Assembly: GCA_028683435.1 (NCBI GenBank)
Contig: JAQUIG010000028.1
Coordinates: 1 to 35,640 of the forward strand
Origin: Desulfuromonadaceae bacterium
GTDB taxonomy: Bacteria; Desulfobacterota; Desulfuromonadia; Geobacterales; Pseudopelobacteraceae
Length of the DNA: 35,640 bases
Direction of reading: 5' to 3'
The position numbers and the translations under genes are program-made. Within the stretch, counting starts at the first letter, position 1. Every line of letters starts with the position of its first letter. Below, piece after piece: positions 1-8,690 of this stretch. The notes under the pieces are model-generated. The model had not been told where the DNA came from. It was given only the letters and a program-made list of their open reading frames with translations, and did no database searches.

Positions 1-1753
1 CCGGTCTGAAGGCGACGATCAGGGCTAAAAACAGAGCAGATAAACCGCCGATGCCGAATGCATAGACGGCAGCGTGGTGGTAATTGACCCATTCCAGAGT
101 GCGGTAACGGAGCGTTTCACGACATGCGAGCAGCCGCACCAACTCGGCTCTTCCCTCACCGACCAGCCACGTGCCGACGTGGTGGCGCAGTTCACCGCCT
201 GTTGTTTCACGCCCTGCCTGCGTTGCCAGTTTGATGACGCGCTCTGCGATCTGTTGTTCGGTCTGGGCAGCAGCGCTGGCGAGCTCTTCAATAGCCCGAC
301 GACAGCGATCACGAGTGGCGAAATCCATTTGTGGATAGATCCCGGACGGATCGAAACGCAACAGCTGCTCCACCCGGCTGAGCTGTTCGAATATCTCCCG
401 CCAGTCCAGCAGGGCAAGCTGACGCAAGCTGGTAAAAGCATTGCCGCAGGATAACTGTTCCCTGGACTGCCGGTTCTGCTCACGCAGGATGAGGTCGTGC
501 AGAATGGTTTTGAGAGTGCGCTCAAGCCAGTTTTTGACCGGAACCAATGCGGCGGCCTCGTCATAGAGCAGACCTACCAGCTGCGTAGCGAAATAAGGGG
601 AGGGGGACGGTTCTGTGGCAGCAAGTTCCGCCAGGATTGCGAAAAGTTGGTTGGAATCACGGCGATTGGCGGAGATTAACCGGTTTGCCCAGAAATCGGC
701 CAGCTGGCGCTCGCGCAGATTTGTCAGGGCGGTGACGGCCAGATTCTGGATGCTCTCGATAAGCGCCATGCGTAACATCTGGGGAATCGCCCAGAGCTCT
801 CCGGTCGTCAGCGTGCGCACGGATTGGTAGGAGTCGATAAACGCCAGAATATTCTCACGGTCAAGGTGTAGTTCCGTATGGGAAACAAGATTCTTGGCCA
901 GACCGTAGATGCAGGGGAGCCCTCGGTAGGGATCAGCCGCCAGGGTAGGCAACTGCTGGTAAAAACGCCGGGGGAGGTTTAACAGGACATCGCGGCTGTT
1001 CCCCTCCAGGATGTAATCGTTATCCAGGATCCAATCGGCGGCTGGCGTGGCATTCTGTTCCAGCTGGCTCGCCGCAGTCAGATCCTCGCATACCTGACGA
1101 GCCCATAGACGGGACTGTTTGAGCCGCTTGAGCAGTTCGGTGCTGCGCTGCGGCCTCGGATCCACCTGTTGCTCTCTGGCATGACGCTGGGCATGCTCCT
1201 GGAGCTGTAACAGGGAGAGTTTTACCTCGGCACCACGTGTCTCTACCCGCCGCTCGCGCTTGGGATGCATGATGAACAGCGCCGGAGGGGTGTCACTGCT
1301 TTCGCGCAACATCGTCACCGGACGTTGTAACGATCCGACCGGCGCCTGGAGAATAACCACTGATTCTCCGGACACAAGCCAGCGGGCGTGATCCTGCACG
1401 ATCCCTGACTCTACACCATATCTGGAACGTCGTAACCGGAGCAGGCCTGCCAGAGCCCCGATGGAGGCTCCTGCCACGCTTACCGTCACGGGGGTAGAAA
1501 GGCTCCACCCCGGAAACAGCTCTGTCCACTGCAGGAGCAGGGCTGCCAATCCTGCTCCCAATCCGAACAGACAGGCAGACAAGGTTACCTCGAGGGCACG
1601 GCGCCAGAGGAATGGATCTGTCGTATGGACGCCTCCGTCCATATCCTTATGCACGAGGGCGGCGCGGCTAAAACCTTGCCGCGCCAGCTTGTGAAGGGCT
1701 TTGCGAGCTTCCTGTTTGTTTGCGAAGTAACCGATTAGAGTGCCAACACCCAT
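1..1753 (-). CDS. Cyclic beta-1,2-glucan synthase-like protein (NdvB/ChvB family), N-terminal part
   Basis: The reading frame stays open for 584 codons from an ATG preceded by AAGGA and runs off the left edge, so the catalytic GT84 and GH94 parts are outside the window. Residues near 225-385 match the N-terminal region of cyclic beta-1,2-glucan synthases: a segment like ILDNDYILEGN, then YQQLPTL, YGLAKNLVSHTELHLD and LTTGELWAIPQMLRMALIE. Ahead of this is an unusual N-terminus: residues 1-40 resemble the YflT/DUF1269 stress-protein fold (GTLIGYFANKQEARKAL), followed by two hydrophobic, glycine-rich segments at about 55-75 and 87-105. Another membrane segment begins near residue 560. The family makes periplasmic cyclic glucans at the inner membrane. 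An in-frame GTG lies six codons upstream as an alternative start. A consensus sigma-54 promoter lies about 210 bases upstream. Family assignment is firm; the glucan product is inferred. Confidence 0.8.
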   Translation of the reverse strand, partial: MGVGTLIGYFANKQEARKALHKLARQGFSRAALVHKDMDGGVHTTDPFLWRRALEVTLSACLFGLGAGLAALLLQWTELFPGWSLSTPVTVSVAGASIGALAGLLRLRRSRYGVESGIVQDHARWLVSGESVVILQAPVGSLQRPVTMLRESSDTPPALFIMHPKRERRVETRGAEVKLSLLQLQEHAQRHAREQQVDPRPQRSTELLKRLKQSRLWARQVCEDLTAASQLEQNATPAADWILDNDYILEGNSRDVLLNLPRRFYQQLPTLAADPYRGLPCIYGLAKNLVSHTELHLDRENILAFIDSYQSVRTLTTGELWAIPQMLRMALIESIQNLAVTALTNLRERQLADFWANRLISANRRDSNQLFAILAELAATEPSPSPYFATQLVGLLYDEAAALVPVKNWLERTLKTILHDLILREQNRQSREQLSCGNAFTSLRQLALLDWREIFEQLSRVEQLLRFDPSGIYPQMDFATRDRCRRAIEELASAAAQTEQQIAERVIKLATQAGRETTGGELRHHVGTWLVGEGRAELVRLLACRETLRYRTLEWVNYHHAAVYAFGIGGLSALFLALIVAFRP

Positions 1754-1966
1754 TTTTAGTCCTTTGCTCACCACACGCCGGGACTCGTAGAAAAAAAGAA
1801 AGAGTATAGTACTTCCTGTTTGTTGTTTGTGAATGCAGTCGAAGGTGGTCTTGAGCGTTTGATCTCAATCATTTTTAAGTATAAAAGGTTTGGGCGAATT
1901 GTAAAGTTGATGCCCTCAAAAGAAGTGTAAGTTGATGTATGTATCTGATATTACTTTATACGCATT

Positions 1967-1983
1967 AAGCAACTAGAGTGCCA
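1967..1983 (-). promoter_or_regulatory. Sigma-54 (-24/-12) promoter
   Basis: Read on the minus strand the sequence is TGGCACTCTAGTTGCTT, a perfect match to the RpoN consensus TGGCAC-N5-TTGC with GG and GC ten bases apart. It points toward the glucan synthase-like gene that starts at 1753, giving a leader of roughly 200 bases. No other minus-strand gene start lies between. An enhancer-binding regulator would be needed for activity; the sigma-54 activator at 14034 is one candidate but nothing in the sequence links them. Confidence 0.8.
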
Positions 1984-2197
1984 GCGTAGAGCTGTGACGG
2001 TTATGGGTGTAACATTTTGATAGTACGAGTAAAAATTGGAAAAAAGGTGTGGGGCGAAGTGAAGGACGTCAGGCTGATCCGTCATATTTGGCATAGCGGT
2101 CATATGTGACGGGTCATGTAGCGGCAAATATGTAAGGTTTACTGTACTGTTCTTTATTGGTGCTGCTGGCGGAAAAACTGCACAGAGTGGTGGGGGA

Positions 2198-2240
2198 GTT
2201 GCGGGCGGCAGGTTACCTGAATATCCTGCCGCTTGGCAAC
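2198..2240. repeat. Stable stem-loop in the 1754-2305 intergenic region
   Basis: GTTGC and GCAAC flank an inner perfect 8-bp stem (GCGGCAGG with CCTGCCGC) and an 11-base loop. It lies just downstream of the DUF1450 gene that ends at 2306, so it may end or protect the ferritin-DUF1450 transcript, but no T-run follows the stem on either strand. Apart from this hairpin and the sigma-54 promoter, bases 1754-2305 hold nothing I can call: the open frames there have composition unlike real proteins. Confidence 0.45.
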
Positions 2241-2305
2241 TGAGGGGGGGGATGGATCTCTTTTTATGGCATAGCCGGGACGACAAGGGGGTGACGTTTT
2301 TTAAC

Positions 2306-2542
2306 TTACTCCGACGCGACATCCTTCCTGATCAGCTCAATAATCTTTACGTACAAATCATCGCTGTCTTTTCCGGTCACCTTTATGTTGTCTACGACCG
2401 CCACCGGCTGTTCACGGCATATGCCACACTGTTTGACACACTTTTTAATTTTGATGTTCAGGTCGGGAAATTCTTCTTCAAGCCGACGCAATACCTTCCC
2501 TTTGCCCTTGTTATGTTCGCAGAAACGAATTTTCATCGGCAT
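2306..2542 (-). CDS. DUF1450 (YuzB-like) small protein
   Basis: A 78-residue protein beginning MPMKIRFCEHNKGKG, with conserved cysteines in a CVKQCGICR segment (residues 35-43) followed by PVAVVDNIKV. This matches the DUF1450/YuzB family, small thioredoxin-like-fold proteins with cysteines and no established function. The gene follows ferritin with a 3-base gap and is probably cotranscribed with it. The second ATG (2536) is an equally possible start; neither has a strong ribosome binding site. A role alongside iron storage is only suggested by position. Confidence 0.7.
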   Translation of the reverse strand: MPMKIRFCEHNKGKGKVLRRLEEEFPDLNIKIKKCVKQCGICREQPVAVVDNIKVTGKDSDDLYVKIIELIRKDVASE

Positions 2543-2545
2543 CAG

Positions 2546-3067
2546 CTACACCGCCAGCGGTGAGCCTACCGGGGCGACAAAGACGCGCTGTCCCATTTCT
2601 CCGTCGATCATCAAAATACCGTGCCCGTTGTCGCCGACCAGTTTAAGTTTTGCAATGAGGTCGCGGTCGTTATTCTCCTCCTCAATCTGTTCGGTTACAA
2701 ACCACTGCAGGAAGATCTGGGTGGCGTGATCCTTTTCCTGGACTGCCTGTTCGCTCAGATTGTTGATACAGGAGGTAATCATCTGCTCGTGGGCGAGGGT
2801 TTTCTGCAGCATGTCCAGCAGAGATTTATATTTATCGGGAACGGCCTTGGCTGCAGGCAGGGAAATGACCACCCCCTGATCGGTCAGGTAGGTGTAAAAT
2901 TTCATGAAGTGGATCATCTCTTCGCGGTACTGCACAAAGAACCAGTTGGCGGCTCCTTTCAGCCCCAGATCGTTGGCACAGGACGACATGACGAGGTACA
3001 TGTTGGCGGAGAAAAGTTCCAGGTTCATGTGGCTGTTAAGCGAGTCGGACATTTTTTTACTGATCAT
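2546..3067 (-). CDS. ftnA: Bacterial non-haem ferritin
   Basis: A 173-residue ferritin that forms iron-storing shells and oxidises Fe(II) at a dinuclear centre. The ferroxidase ligands fall at exactly the E. coli FtnA positions: Glu17, Glu50, His53, Glu94 and Gln127, with the third-site residues Glu49, Glu126, Glu129 and Glu130 also present. Length is normal for FtnA. The start ATG is preceded by GGGAGG at nine bases. It lies 74 bases downstream of lgt and probably has its own promoter, with the DUF1450 gene as its downstream partner. Confidence is high because all catalytic residues can be seen. Confidence 0.95.
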   Translation of the reverse strand: MISKKMSDSLNSHMNLELFSANMYLVMSSCANDLGLKGAANWFFVQYREEMIHFMKFYTYLTDQGVVISLPAAKAVPDKYKSLLDMLQKTLAHEQMITSCINNLSEQAVQEKDHATQIFLQWFVTEQIEEENNDRDLIAKLKLVGDNGHGILMIDGEMGQRVFVAPVGSPLAV

Positions 3068-3099
3068 GGTTGTAAACCTCCCGGTTGTTTTTCTCTTAC

Positions 3100-3127
3100 A
3101 CTTTAACGCACATCAGGACTTTTTCAA
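3100..3127 (-). promoter_or_regulatory. Possible sigma-70-type promoter for ferritin
   Basis: On the minus strand TTGAAA (3127-3122) and TAAAGT (3105-3100) are separated by 16 bases and sit about 35 bases upstream of the ferritin start, in the gap after lgt. The -10 box matches only four of six consensus positions, so this is a weak call. No obvious Fur box was seen. Confidence 0.3.
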
Positions 3128-3141
3128 TGGTGAGCGCAGTA

Positions 3142-3924
3142 CTATTGTATCGCCTGCCGTCGTGCCAACAGTACAGCGGCACAGGTTCCTACGATAAACA
3201 TCGGCAGACTGAGCAGCTGACCCATGGAGAATAATCCGAAGAAGGTGCCCAGTTGGGCATCGGGTTGACGAAAAAATTCAACAATGAAGCGAAAAAGTCC
3301 GTATCCTGCAACAAATGACCATGTGGTGATTCCGGTCGCGGAATACCTACGCGACACAAAACGAACAATTAAAAACAGGACAAGTCCTTCCAGAAACGCT
3401 TCGTAGAGTTGTGATGGGTGCCGCGGAACGCCGTCACTGTTGGGAAAAATAATCCCCCACGGTGCATCGGTCTGCCTGCCGTACAACTCCCCGTTAATAA
3501 AATTACCAATTCGCCCCAATCCCAATCCGACCGGTGCACAGAGTGACGCCATATCAAATAGCGCCATAAATGGCACTTTCTTGCGACGGGAATAGAGCAG
3601 AAAAGCAAGTGCGACTCCTAAAAAGCCGCCGTGAAACGACATCCCCCCTTCCCAGACGGCAAAGAGTTTGAGCGGGTTGGCCAGATAAAAACTGAGGTTG
3701 TAGAAGAGGATATAGCCGGTGCGACCTCCCAGAACGACACCCATGGCGCCGTAAAAGACCAGATCGGCAACATCGTCTCTCGTCAGGGGGAGCTGTTTGC
3801 GCGTGACTTCTGAACGGATGATGAAGTACGTGGCAATAAAGGCCAGAACGTACATCAGCCCGTACCAGCGGAACTGGAGCGGGCCGATGCTGAGGAATAC
3901 AGGGTCAATGTGCGGAAATTGCAT
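3142..3924 (-). CDS. lgt: Prolipoprotein diacylglyceryl transferase
   Basis: A 260-residue multi-spanning inner-membrane enzyme that moves diacylglycerol from phosphatidylglycerol to the lipobox cysteine of prolipoproteins. The Lgt signature is clear: GRTGYILFYN, then GGMSFHGGFLG, then LGRIGNFINGELYGR and RHPSQLYEAFLEG, with several long hydrophobic helices. I chose the ATG giving MQFPHIDPVFLSIGP, the usual Lgt N-terminus. An in-frame ATG 12 codons upstream would overlap the end of serA and has no family support. It follows serA with a 19-base gap. Confidence 0.96.
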   Translation of the reverse strand: MQFPHIDPVFLSIGPLQFRWYGLMYVLAFIATYFIIRSEVTRKQLPLTRDDVADLVFYGAMGVVLGGRTGYILFYNLSFYLANPLKLFAVWEGGMSFHGGFLGVALAFLLYSRRKKVPFMALFDMASLCAPVGLGLGRIGNFINGELYGRQTDAPWGIIFPNSDGVPRHPSQLYEAFLEGLVLFLIVRFVSRRYSATGITTWSFVAGYGLFRFIVEFFRQPDAQLGTFFGLFSMGQLLSLPMFIVGTCAAVLLARRQAIQ

Positions 3925-3943
3925 GAATGGTTCCGTGTTCCCG

Positions 3944-5569
3944 TTATACGCCGCAGCCACAATTGCGGCTGCAGGCGCTACTCTTCATTTTAAGCGCTTT
4001 TATAAAGGATGCATCGGTGGCCGCCAGAAGTTCACCGATAACCGGTTCAGGTACGGGAGAATCAAGCGACAGGATAACCATTGCTTCGCCTTTTTTCTCG
4101 CTGCGTCCGAGGTTCATCGAGGCGATATTGATGTCATGCTGCCCCATGATGGTGCCGATTTTGCCGATCATGCCGGGGCGGTCTGCGTAGTTAAGCAGCA
4201 GCATATGCTCCGCTGGGGTAAAATCCATTGAGTAGTCGCGCAATCGGACGATGCGCGGCTGTCCCTCAAAGAGGGTGCCGGCAACAAGGCGCCGTTTTCC
4301 CTGACCTTCGAGGGTGAGGGTTATGAGATTGGAGAAGGCGTCGGTCTGTGTAGATTTGCTCTCTTCAACGACAATCCCCATCTGCTCGGCAATCAGGCTG
4401 GCGTTGACCATATTGACATCCTGATCGAGTTTATGATTCAGAAGCGCCGAAAGTCCGCATACTGAAAGCGGTGAGCAGTCGTAGTGAGCAATCGCTCCGC
4501 TGAAGCCGAAGGTCACCTTTTCCAGGTTGGTGTCGACCAGCTGGACGCCGAAATCGCAGATGACGTTCATCAGATTGAGGAACGGCCGCATCTGATCCAT
4601 CAAGGCCATATCAAACCGGGGGATATTGAGGGCATTCTCTAACGGCTTATCATCTAAATAGTTGATGATTTCTTTTGATACGTCGATGGCAACATTGACC
4701 TGTGCCTCAAACGTGTTGGCACCGAGGTGCGGAGTAACGACAAGGCGATCGTGGGCAATAAGTGCTTTCAACGTGTCGGTATCGGGCGGTTCCTTGCTCC
4801 AGACGTCGCAGGCACCCCCGGTCACCTTGCCTGAATTCAGATTGTCAAGCCAGGCCTGCTCATCAATAATGCCGCCACGGGCAACATCCAGAACAATAAC
4901 GCCGGTTTTCATCAGGCCGAATTCGCGCGCTCCGATCATTCCACGGGTTTCATCGGTCATCGGCGTATGCACGGTGATGATGTCGCAATTTCTGTAGATC
5001 TCATCGTGCGAAAGCAGTTTAACGCCCAGGTCATTGGCACGCTTGACGGCGATATACGGGTCACAGGCAAACACCTCACACTCAAAAGCCTTCAAACGGG
5101 TTGCTACCCGTCCGCCGACCTTGCCGAGGCCGATTACGCCGGCGACCTTCCCCTTTAACTCAATACCGGTAAACGGTCCCCGTTTCCATTCGCCGGCTTT
5201 TAGGCTGCTGCACGCTTTGGGTACGTTACGACAGAAAGAAAGCAGCAGTGCCATCGTATGTTCTGCGGCGCTGTTGGTATTGCCGAATGGGGCGTTGACA
5301 ACGATAACCCCTTTTGAACTTGCATAGTCTACATCAACATTGTCGATGCCGACTCCTGCCCTGGCTACCATCTTCAGGCGGGGGGCCGCATCCAGAAGTT
5401 CCTTGTCCACAGTCGTGCCGCTGCGGGTTATGATGACGTCATAGCCACCGATGACCGCCAGCAGTTCCTCTTTTTTTAAACCAAGTCTTACGTCCAGTTT
5501 GATGCGCGGTTCCTGTGTTAAAAGAGCCAATCCCTCCGCAGAAACTTCATCAGTGACAATTATTTTCAT
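3944..5569 (-). CDS. serA: D-3-phosphoglycerate dehydrogenase
   Basis: A 541-residue long-type SerA catalysing the first step of serine synthesis, oxidation of 3-phosphoglycerate with NAD+. Visible parts in order: an N-terminal substrate domain (MKIIVTDEVSAEGL), the NAD-binding VIGLGKVGGRVA segment, the active-site segments DVARGGIIDE and TPHLGANTFEAQ, an intervening ASB-type domain, and a C-terminal ACT domain (DRPGMIGKIGTIMGQHDINIASMNLGR region) for likely serine feedback. The start follows TTGGAGAT by six bases; upstream in-frame codons have no ribosome binding site. An odd 11-residue cysteine-containing tail (SACSRNCGCGV) extends beyond the ACT domain. The start region is divergent from trmL. 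Confidence 0.96.
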   Translation of the reverse strand: MKIIVTDEVSAEGLALLTQEPRIKLDVRLGLKKEELLAVIGGYDVIITRSGTTVDKELLDAAPRLKMVARAGVGIDNVDVDYASSKGVIVVNAPFGNTNSAAEHTMALLLSFCRNVPKACSSLKAGEWKRGPFTGIELKGKVAGVIGLGKVGGRVATRLKAFECEVFACDPYIAVKRANDLGVKLLSHDEIYRNCDIITVHTPMTDETRGMIGAREFGLMKTGVIVLDVARGGIIDEQAWLDNLNSGKVTGGACDVWSKEPPDTDTLKALIAHDRLVVTPHLGANTFEAQVNVAIDVSKEIINYLDDKPLENALNIPRFDMALMDQMRPFLNLMNVICDFGVQLVDTNLEKVTFGFSGAIAHYDCSPLSVCGLSALLNHKLDQDVNMVNASLIAEQMGIVVEESKSTQTDAFSNLITLTLEGQGKRRLVAGTLFEGQPRIVRLRDYSMDFTPAEHMLLLNYADRPGMIGKIGTIMGQHDINIASMNLGRSEKKGEAMVILSLDSPVPEPVIGELLAATDASFIKALKMKSSACSRNCGCGV

Positions 5570-5670
5570 TACATGATCTCCAATTTCTCTGGAATTTGAG
5601 GTAACACAATAGCCTCGCAGAGAAAAAAATGCAAGCATGGCAGCCGTAAATAGTGGTATACAGTCGAACT

Positions 5671-6135
5671 ATGAAACCATTTAATATCGTTCTTATCGAA
5701 CCTGAAATTCCGCCCAATACCGGAAATATTGCCCGTTTGTGTGCTGCCACCGGCACGGTACTCCATCTTGTGGGAAAACTCGGTTTTTCGCTTGATGACC
5801 GCTATTTAAAGCGTGCCGGCCTTGACTACTGGGAATATGTTTCTCTGCAACTGTGGCCTGATCTCGAAGCGCTGCAGGCTGCCGCGCCGGAAGGGCGTTT
5901 TTATTATCTGAGCACCAAAGTTGAGCGGAGTTATCTGGACGCCGGATTTCAGCCGGGTGACTATATCGTCTTTGGCAAGGAGACCAAAGGGTTGCCGGAA
6001 GAACTCCTGCAGGCCAACCCGGAAACGTCATTCACTATTCCGATGCCGTCGGAACATGTACGCAGCCTCAACCTTTCGACCTCGGCAGGAATCGTGCTCT
6101 ACGAGGCGTTGCGACAGATCGGGAGTCTCAGGTGA
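5671..6135 (+). CDS. trmL: tRNA (cytidine(34)-2'-O)-methyltransferase
   Basis: A 154-residue SPOUT-class enzyme that 2'-O-methylates the wobble base of certain leucine tRNAs using SAM. The N-terminus NIVLIEPEIPPNTGNIARLC and the knot motifs FGKETKGLPEELL and IPMPSEHVRSLNLSTSAGIVLYE are diagnostic for TrmL. The ATG giving MKPFNIVL is preferred; a GTG six codons upstream is in frame but lies beyond the family's N-terminus. No strong ribosome binding site is visible. Its end overlaps the truD start by four bases, so the two tRNA-modification genes are probably cotranscribed. Confidence 0.94.
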   Translation: MKPFNIVLIEPEIPPNTGNIARLCAATGTVLHLVGKLGFSLDDRYLKRAGLDYWEYVSLQLWPDLEALQAAAPEGRFYYLSTKVERSYLDAGFQPGDYIVFGKETKGLPEELLQANPETSFTIPMPSEHVRSLNLSTSAGIVLYEALRQIGSLR

Positions 6136-7355
6136 CTGATTGCACAACCGCCACGTGCCTCCATCCGTATCTGACGTGTCACATTCCGGGAATCGGTGGG
6201 ACAATCAAGGAATCGCCCGAGGATTTTTACGTCGAGGAGATTCCATCCTATCTCCCCTGCGGTTCCGGTGAACATTGCTACCTGACAATAGAAAAGCGCG
6301 GCATCACTACGTTGGAGGCGATTAACCGTGTCGCCAAAAACCTGAAAATATCAGAGCGGGAAATCGGCTATGCCGGTATGAAGGATGCTGTCGGCATCAC
6401 CCGGCAGACGATTTCTGTCCAGTGGCTTACGCCGGTGAAGGCTCTCTCACTGGAACTGGATGGCATTAAGGTCGTTTCGGCAGAGCGGCACTCCAACAAG
6501 CTCAAGCTGGGGCATCTCAAAGGGAATCGTTTCCGTGTCGTCATTCGCGGTGTATCTGCCAATGCCGCAGAACTGGTCCCGATAATTCTGGATACACTCG
6601 AAAAACGCGGCGTGCCGAACTATTTTGGTTATCAGCGTTACGGCGCGCAGGGAAACTCTCATTTGATCGGTGCGGCCATGCTGCGGCGAGATTGGCACGA
6701 CTGCGTTGATCGGCTGATCGGTGAGCCCGATGCAGTACGGGATGAGGAGTGGTCAGCCGCGATTTCAGCCTATCAAATGGGCGACCTGTCCGGTTCGTTA
6801 CGGCTGTTTCCGCGTCATTGTCGCAGTGAGCGTGATGTGCTGCAGCGATTGGCTGGCCGACCGGGGGAATATGAAAAAGCGTTTTCCGTGATTCATCCTC
6901 GCCTGAAAAAACTGTATCTCTCGGCTGCCCAATCGTTTCTGTTCGATCACTCTGTGGCACGGCGGATTGAAACTATTGATACGTTGATGACCGGTGATCT
7001 GGCCTTTAAGCATATAAATGGCGCCTGCTTCCTGGTTGAGGATGCAGCGACTGAGCAGAGGAGGGCTGCAGCGTTTGAAATATCAGCGAGTGGGCCGATG
7101 TTTGGCTGTAAAATGAAGCGTCCCGAGGGTGCCGTGCGGGAGCTTGAACAGCGGATTCTTCAGCAAGCGGGACTGGATCTGACTCTGTTTGATATGTCCG
7201 CTGGTCTGCGGGTGGAGGGTGAACGGAAGCCGTTGCGAGTCCCGGTGGAAGATCTGTCCTGGAGCGTGTCCGGAGATGCGGGCACGGTTGAATTCACTCT
7301 GCCGAAGGGATCGTATGCGACGTCGCTGCTTCGTGAAATTACCAAAACGTTATGA
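6132..7355 (+). CDS. truD: tRNA pseudouridine(13) synthase
   Basis: A 407-residue TruD enzyme that isomerises U13 in tRNA. The catalytic aspartate sits in the GYAGMKDAVGITRQ motif near residue 84, and RGVPNYFGYQRYGAQGNSHL plus the C-terminal GSYATSLLREITK segment are typical family blocks. The GTG start is set by the four-base GTGA overlap with trmL. Length is slightly above that of E. coli TruD, within the family's range. A terminator hairpin follows 12 bases after the stop. Confidence 0.95.
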   Translation: MTDCTTATCLHPYLTCHIPGIGGTIKESPEDFYVEEIPSYLPCGSGEHCYLTIEKRGITTLEAINRVAKNLKISEREIGYAGMKDAVGITRQTISVQWLTPVKALSLELDGIKVVSAERHSNKLKLGHLKGNRFRVVIRGVSANAAELVPIILDTLEKRGVPNYFGYQRYGAQGNSHLIGAAMLRRDWHDCVDRLIGEPDAVRDEEWSAAISAYQMGDLSGSLRLFPRHCRSERDVLQRLAGRPGEYEKAFSVIHPRLKKLYLSAAQSFLFDHSVARRIETIDTLMTGDLAFKHINGACFLVEDAATEQRRAAAFEISASGPMFGCKMKRPEGAVRELEQRILQQAGLDLTLFDMSAGLRVEGERKPLRVPVEDLSWSVSGDAGTVEFTLPKGSYATSLLREITKTL

Positions 7356-7367
7356 AATATTTTGACC

Positions 7368-7399
7368 ACAAAAAAACCGGCATAACGCCGGTTTTTTTG
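7368..7399. terminator. Bidirectional rho-independent terminator between truD and ackA
   Basis: An A-run, the stem AACCGGC / GCCGGTT around a short ATAAC loop, then a T-run. The A-run and T-run on the two sides let the same hairpin terminate truD on the plus strand and ackA on the minus strand, which converge here. Confidence 0.9.
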
Positions 7400-7424
7400 T
7401 ATTCTATCTTGATGACAACTCCGT

Positions 7425-8690
7425 TTATTTTCTGACGAAGTCCTCTTTTGCAAATGAATATTGGAAATGCATATGATCGGTGTAGGTACCGTTCAGTATG
7501 CCGACAACATCCTCCGTGAAGACCAGTTCCTCATCTGTCGGAATGACGAACACTTTTACCGGGGAGTCGTCGGTGGTAATGAGGGTTTCACGCTTGCGGG
7601 TCATGGCGCCGTTGTTACGCTCGCGGTCAAGGATGATGCCGATGTGTTCAAGCCCTTCAATCGCTTTTTCGCGGATGGCTGCACCCATTTCGCCGACACC
7701 GGCGGTGAATACTACCGCATCGAGGCTGCCGACGGCGGCCATATAAGCGCCGATGTACTTTTTTAAACGGTATGATTCAATTTCCAGTGCCAGTTGACAC
7801 CGTTTATCTCCGGCATTGGCATGTTCGATGACGTCACGGCGATCCGTGAACCGGCCAGTAATGCCCATTACGCCGCTTTTTTTGTTAAGGACACTGTCAA
7901 TTTCCTTGGCTGAAAGATTATTCTTCTGCATCATGAAAGCGGGAATGGCCGGGTCTATATCGCCGCAGCGAGTACCCATGACCGCCCCTTCAAGCGGGGT
8001 AAGCCCCATGGAGGTGTCGACTGAAATGCCGTTTTTGATGGCGCAGTGAGAAACACCGTTGCCGATGTGCATGGTGACAATATTGATGTCTTTAGGATTT
8101 TTGCCGAGCAGAACTGCTGCACGTTTAGATACATAGAGGTGCGAGGTGCCGTGAAAACCGTAGCGGCGTACCTTGTTCTGTTCGTACCATTCGTAGGGGA
8201 GTGGGTAGATATAGGCATGCTCAGGCATGGTCTGATGAAAAGCGGTATCGAAAATGGCAACATGCGGGACGGTCGGCATCAGGGCCTTGGCTGCTTCGAT
8301 CCCCTCGATGTTAGGGGGGTTATGGAGAGGGGCCAGGTGCTGCACTTCTTTCACGGCATCCAGCACGCTTTCGTCAATCAGAACGGAACAGGTGAATTTT
8401 TCGCCGCCATGCACGACCCGATGACCAACTGCGGAGATCTCGTTGACACTCTTCAGAACACCATGAACCGGGTCTGTAACCGTCCTGATGAGCAGGTCGA
8501 TAGCTTCCTGGTGATTGGCGCAGTCTTGCTCGTGATGATAATTCTCACGCCCGGGGATTTCGTGCATGATAAACGAGCCGCCGATAATAACTCGTTCTAC
8601 CATGCCTTTGGCTACAACCTCCATTTTCTGCCAATCAAAAAGCTGGTATTTTACCGATGAGCTCCCGCAGTTTAGTGCCATAATAATCAT
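7425..8690 (-). CDS. ackA: Acetate kinase
   Basis: A 421-residue ASKHA-fold enzyme interconverting acetyl phosphate plus ADP and acetate plus ATP. Seen: N-terminal phosphate-1 motif (MALNCGSSSVKYQLFD), GHRVVHGGEKF, catalytic-region VAIFDTAFHQTMP, RRYGFHGTSH, MHIGNGVS, and the C-terminal FTAGVGEMGAAIRE adenosine-binding block. The first ATG has GGGGGC upstream; a second ATG three codons in is possible. The gene stands alone: phosphotransacetylase (pta), often its neighbour, is not next to it. Convergent with truD, divergent from the ferredoxin gene. Confidence 0.97.
   Translation of the reverse strand: MIIMALNCGSSSVKYQLFDWQKMEVVAKGMVERVIIGGSFIMHEIPGRENYHHEQDCANHQEAIDLLIRTVTDPVHGVLKSVNEISAVGHRVVHGGEKFTCSVLIDESVLDAVKEVQHLAPLHNPPNIEGIEAAKALMPTVPHVAIFDTAFHQTMPEHAYIYPLPYEWYEQNKVRRYGFHGTSHLYVSKRAAVLLGKNPKDINIVTMHIGNGVSHCAIKNGISVDTSMGLTPLEGAVMGTRCGDIDPAIPAFMMQKNNLSAKEIDSVLNKKSGVMGITGRFTDRRDVIEHANAGDKRCQLALEIESYRLKKYIGAYMAAVGSLDAVVFTAGVGEMGAAIREKAIEGLEHIGIILDRERNNGAMTRKRETLITTDDSPVKVFVIPTDEELVFTEDVVGILNGTYTDHMHFQYSFAKEDFVRK

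Noticed and set aside
1951..2322. A 123-codon minus-strand frame in the intergenic region
   Set aside because: Overlaps the sigma-54 promoter and a hairpin, composition is unlike a real protein, and no ribosome binding site is present.
5611..5646. Sigma-54-like sequence upstream of serA on the minus strand
   Set aside because: GG and GC are 11 bases apart and the TGGCA core is absent.
8046..8660. A 204-codon plus-strand frame opposite ackA
   Set aside because: Antisense shadow of acetate kinase; no family similarity and no ribosome binding site.
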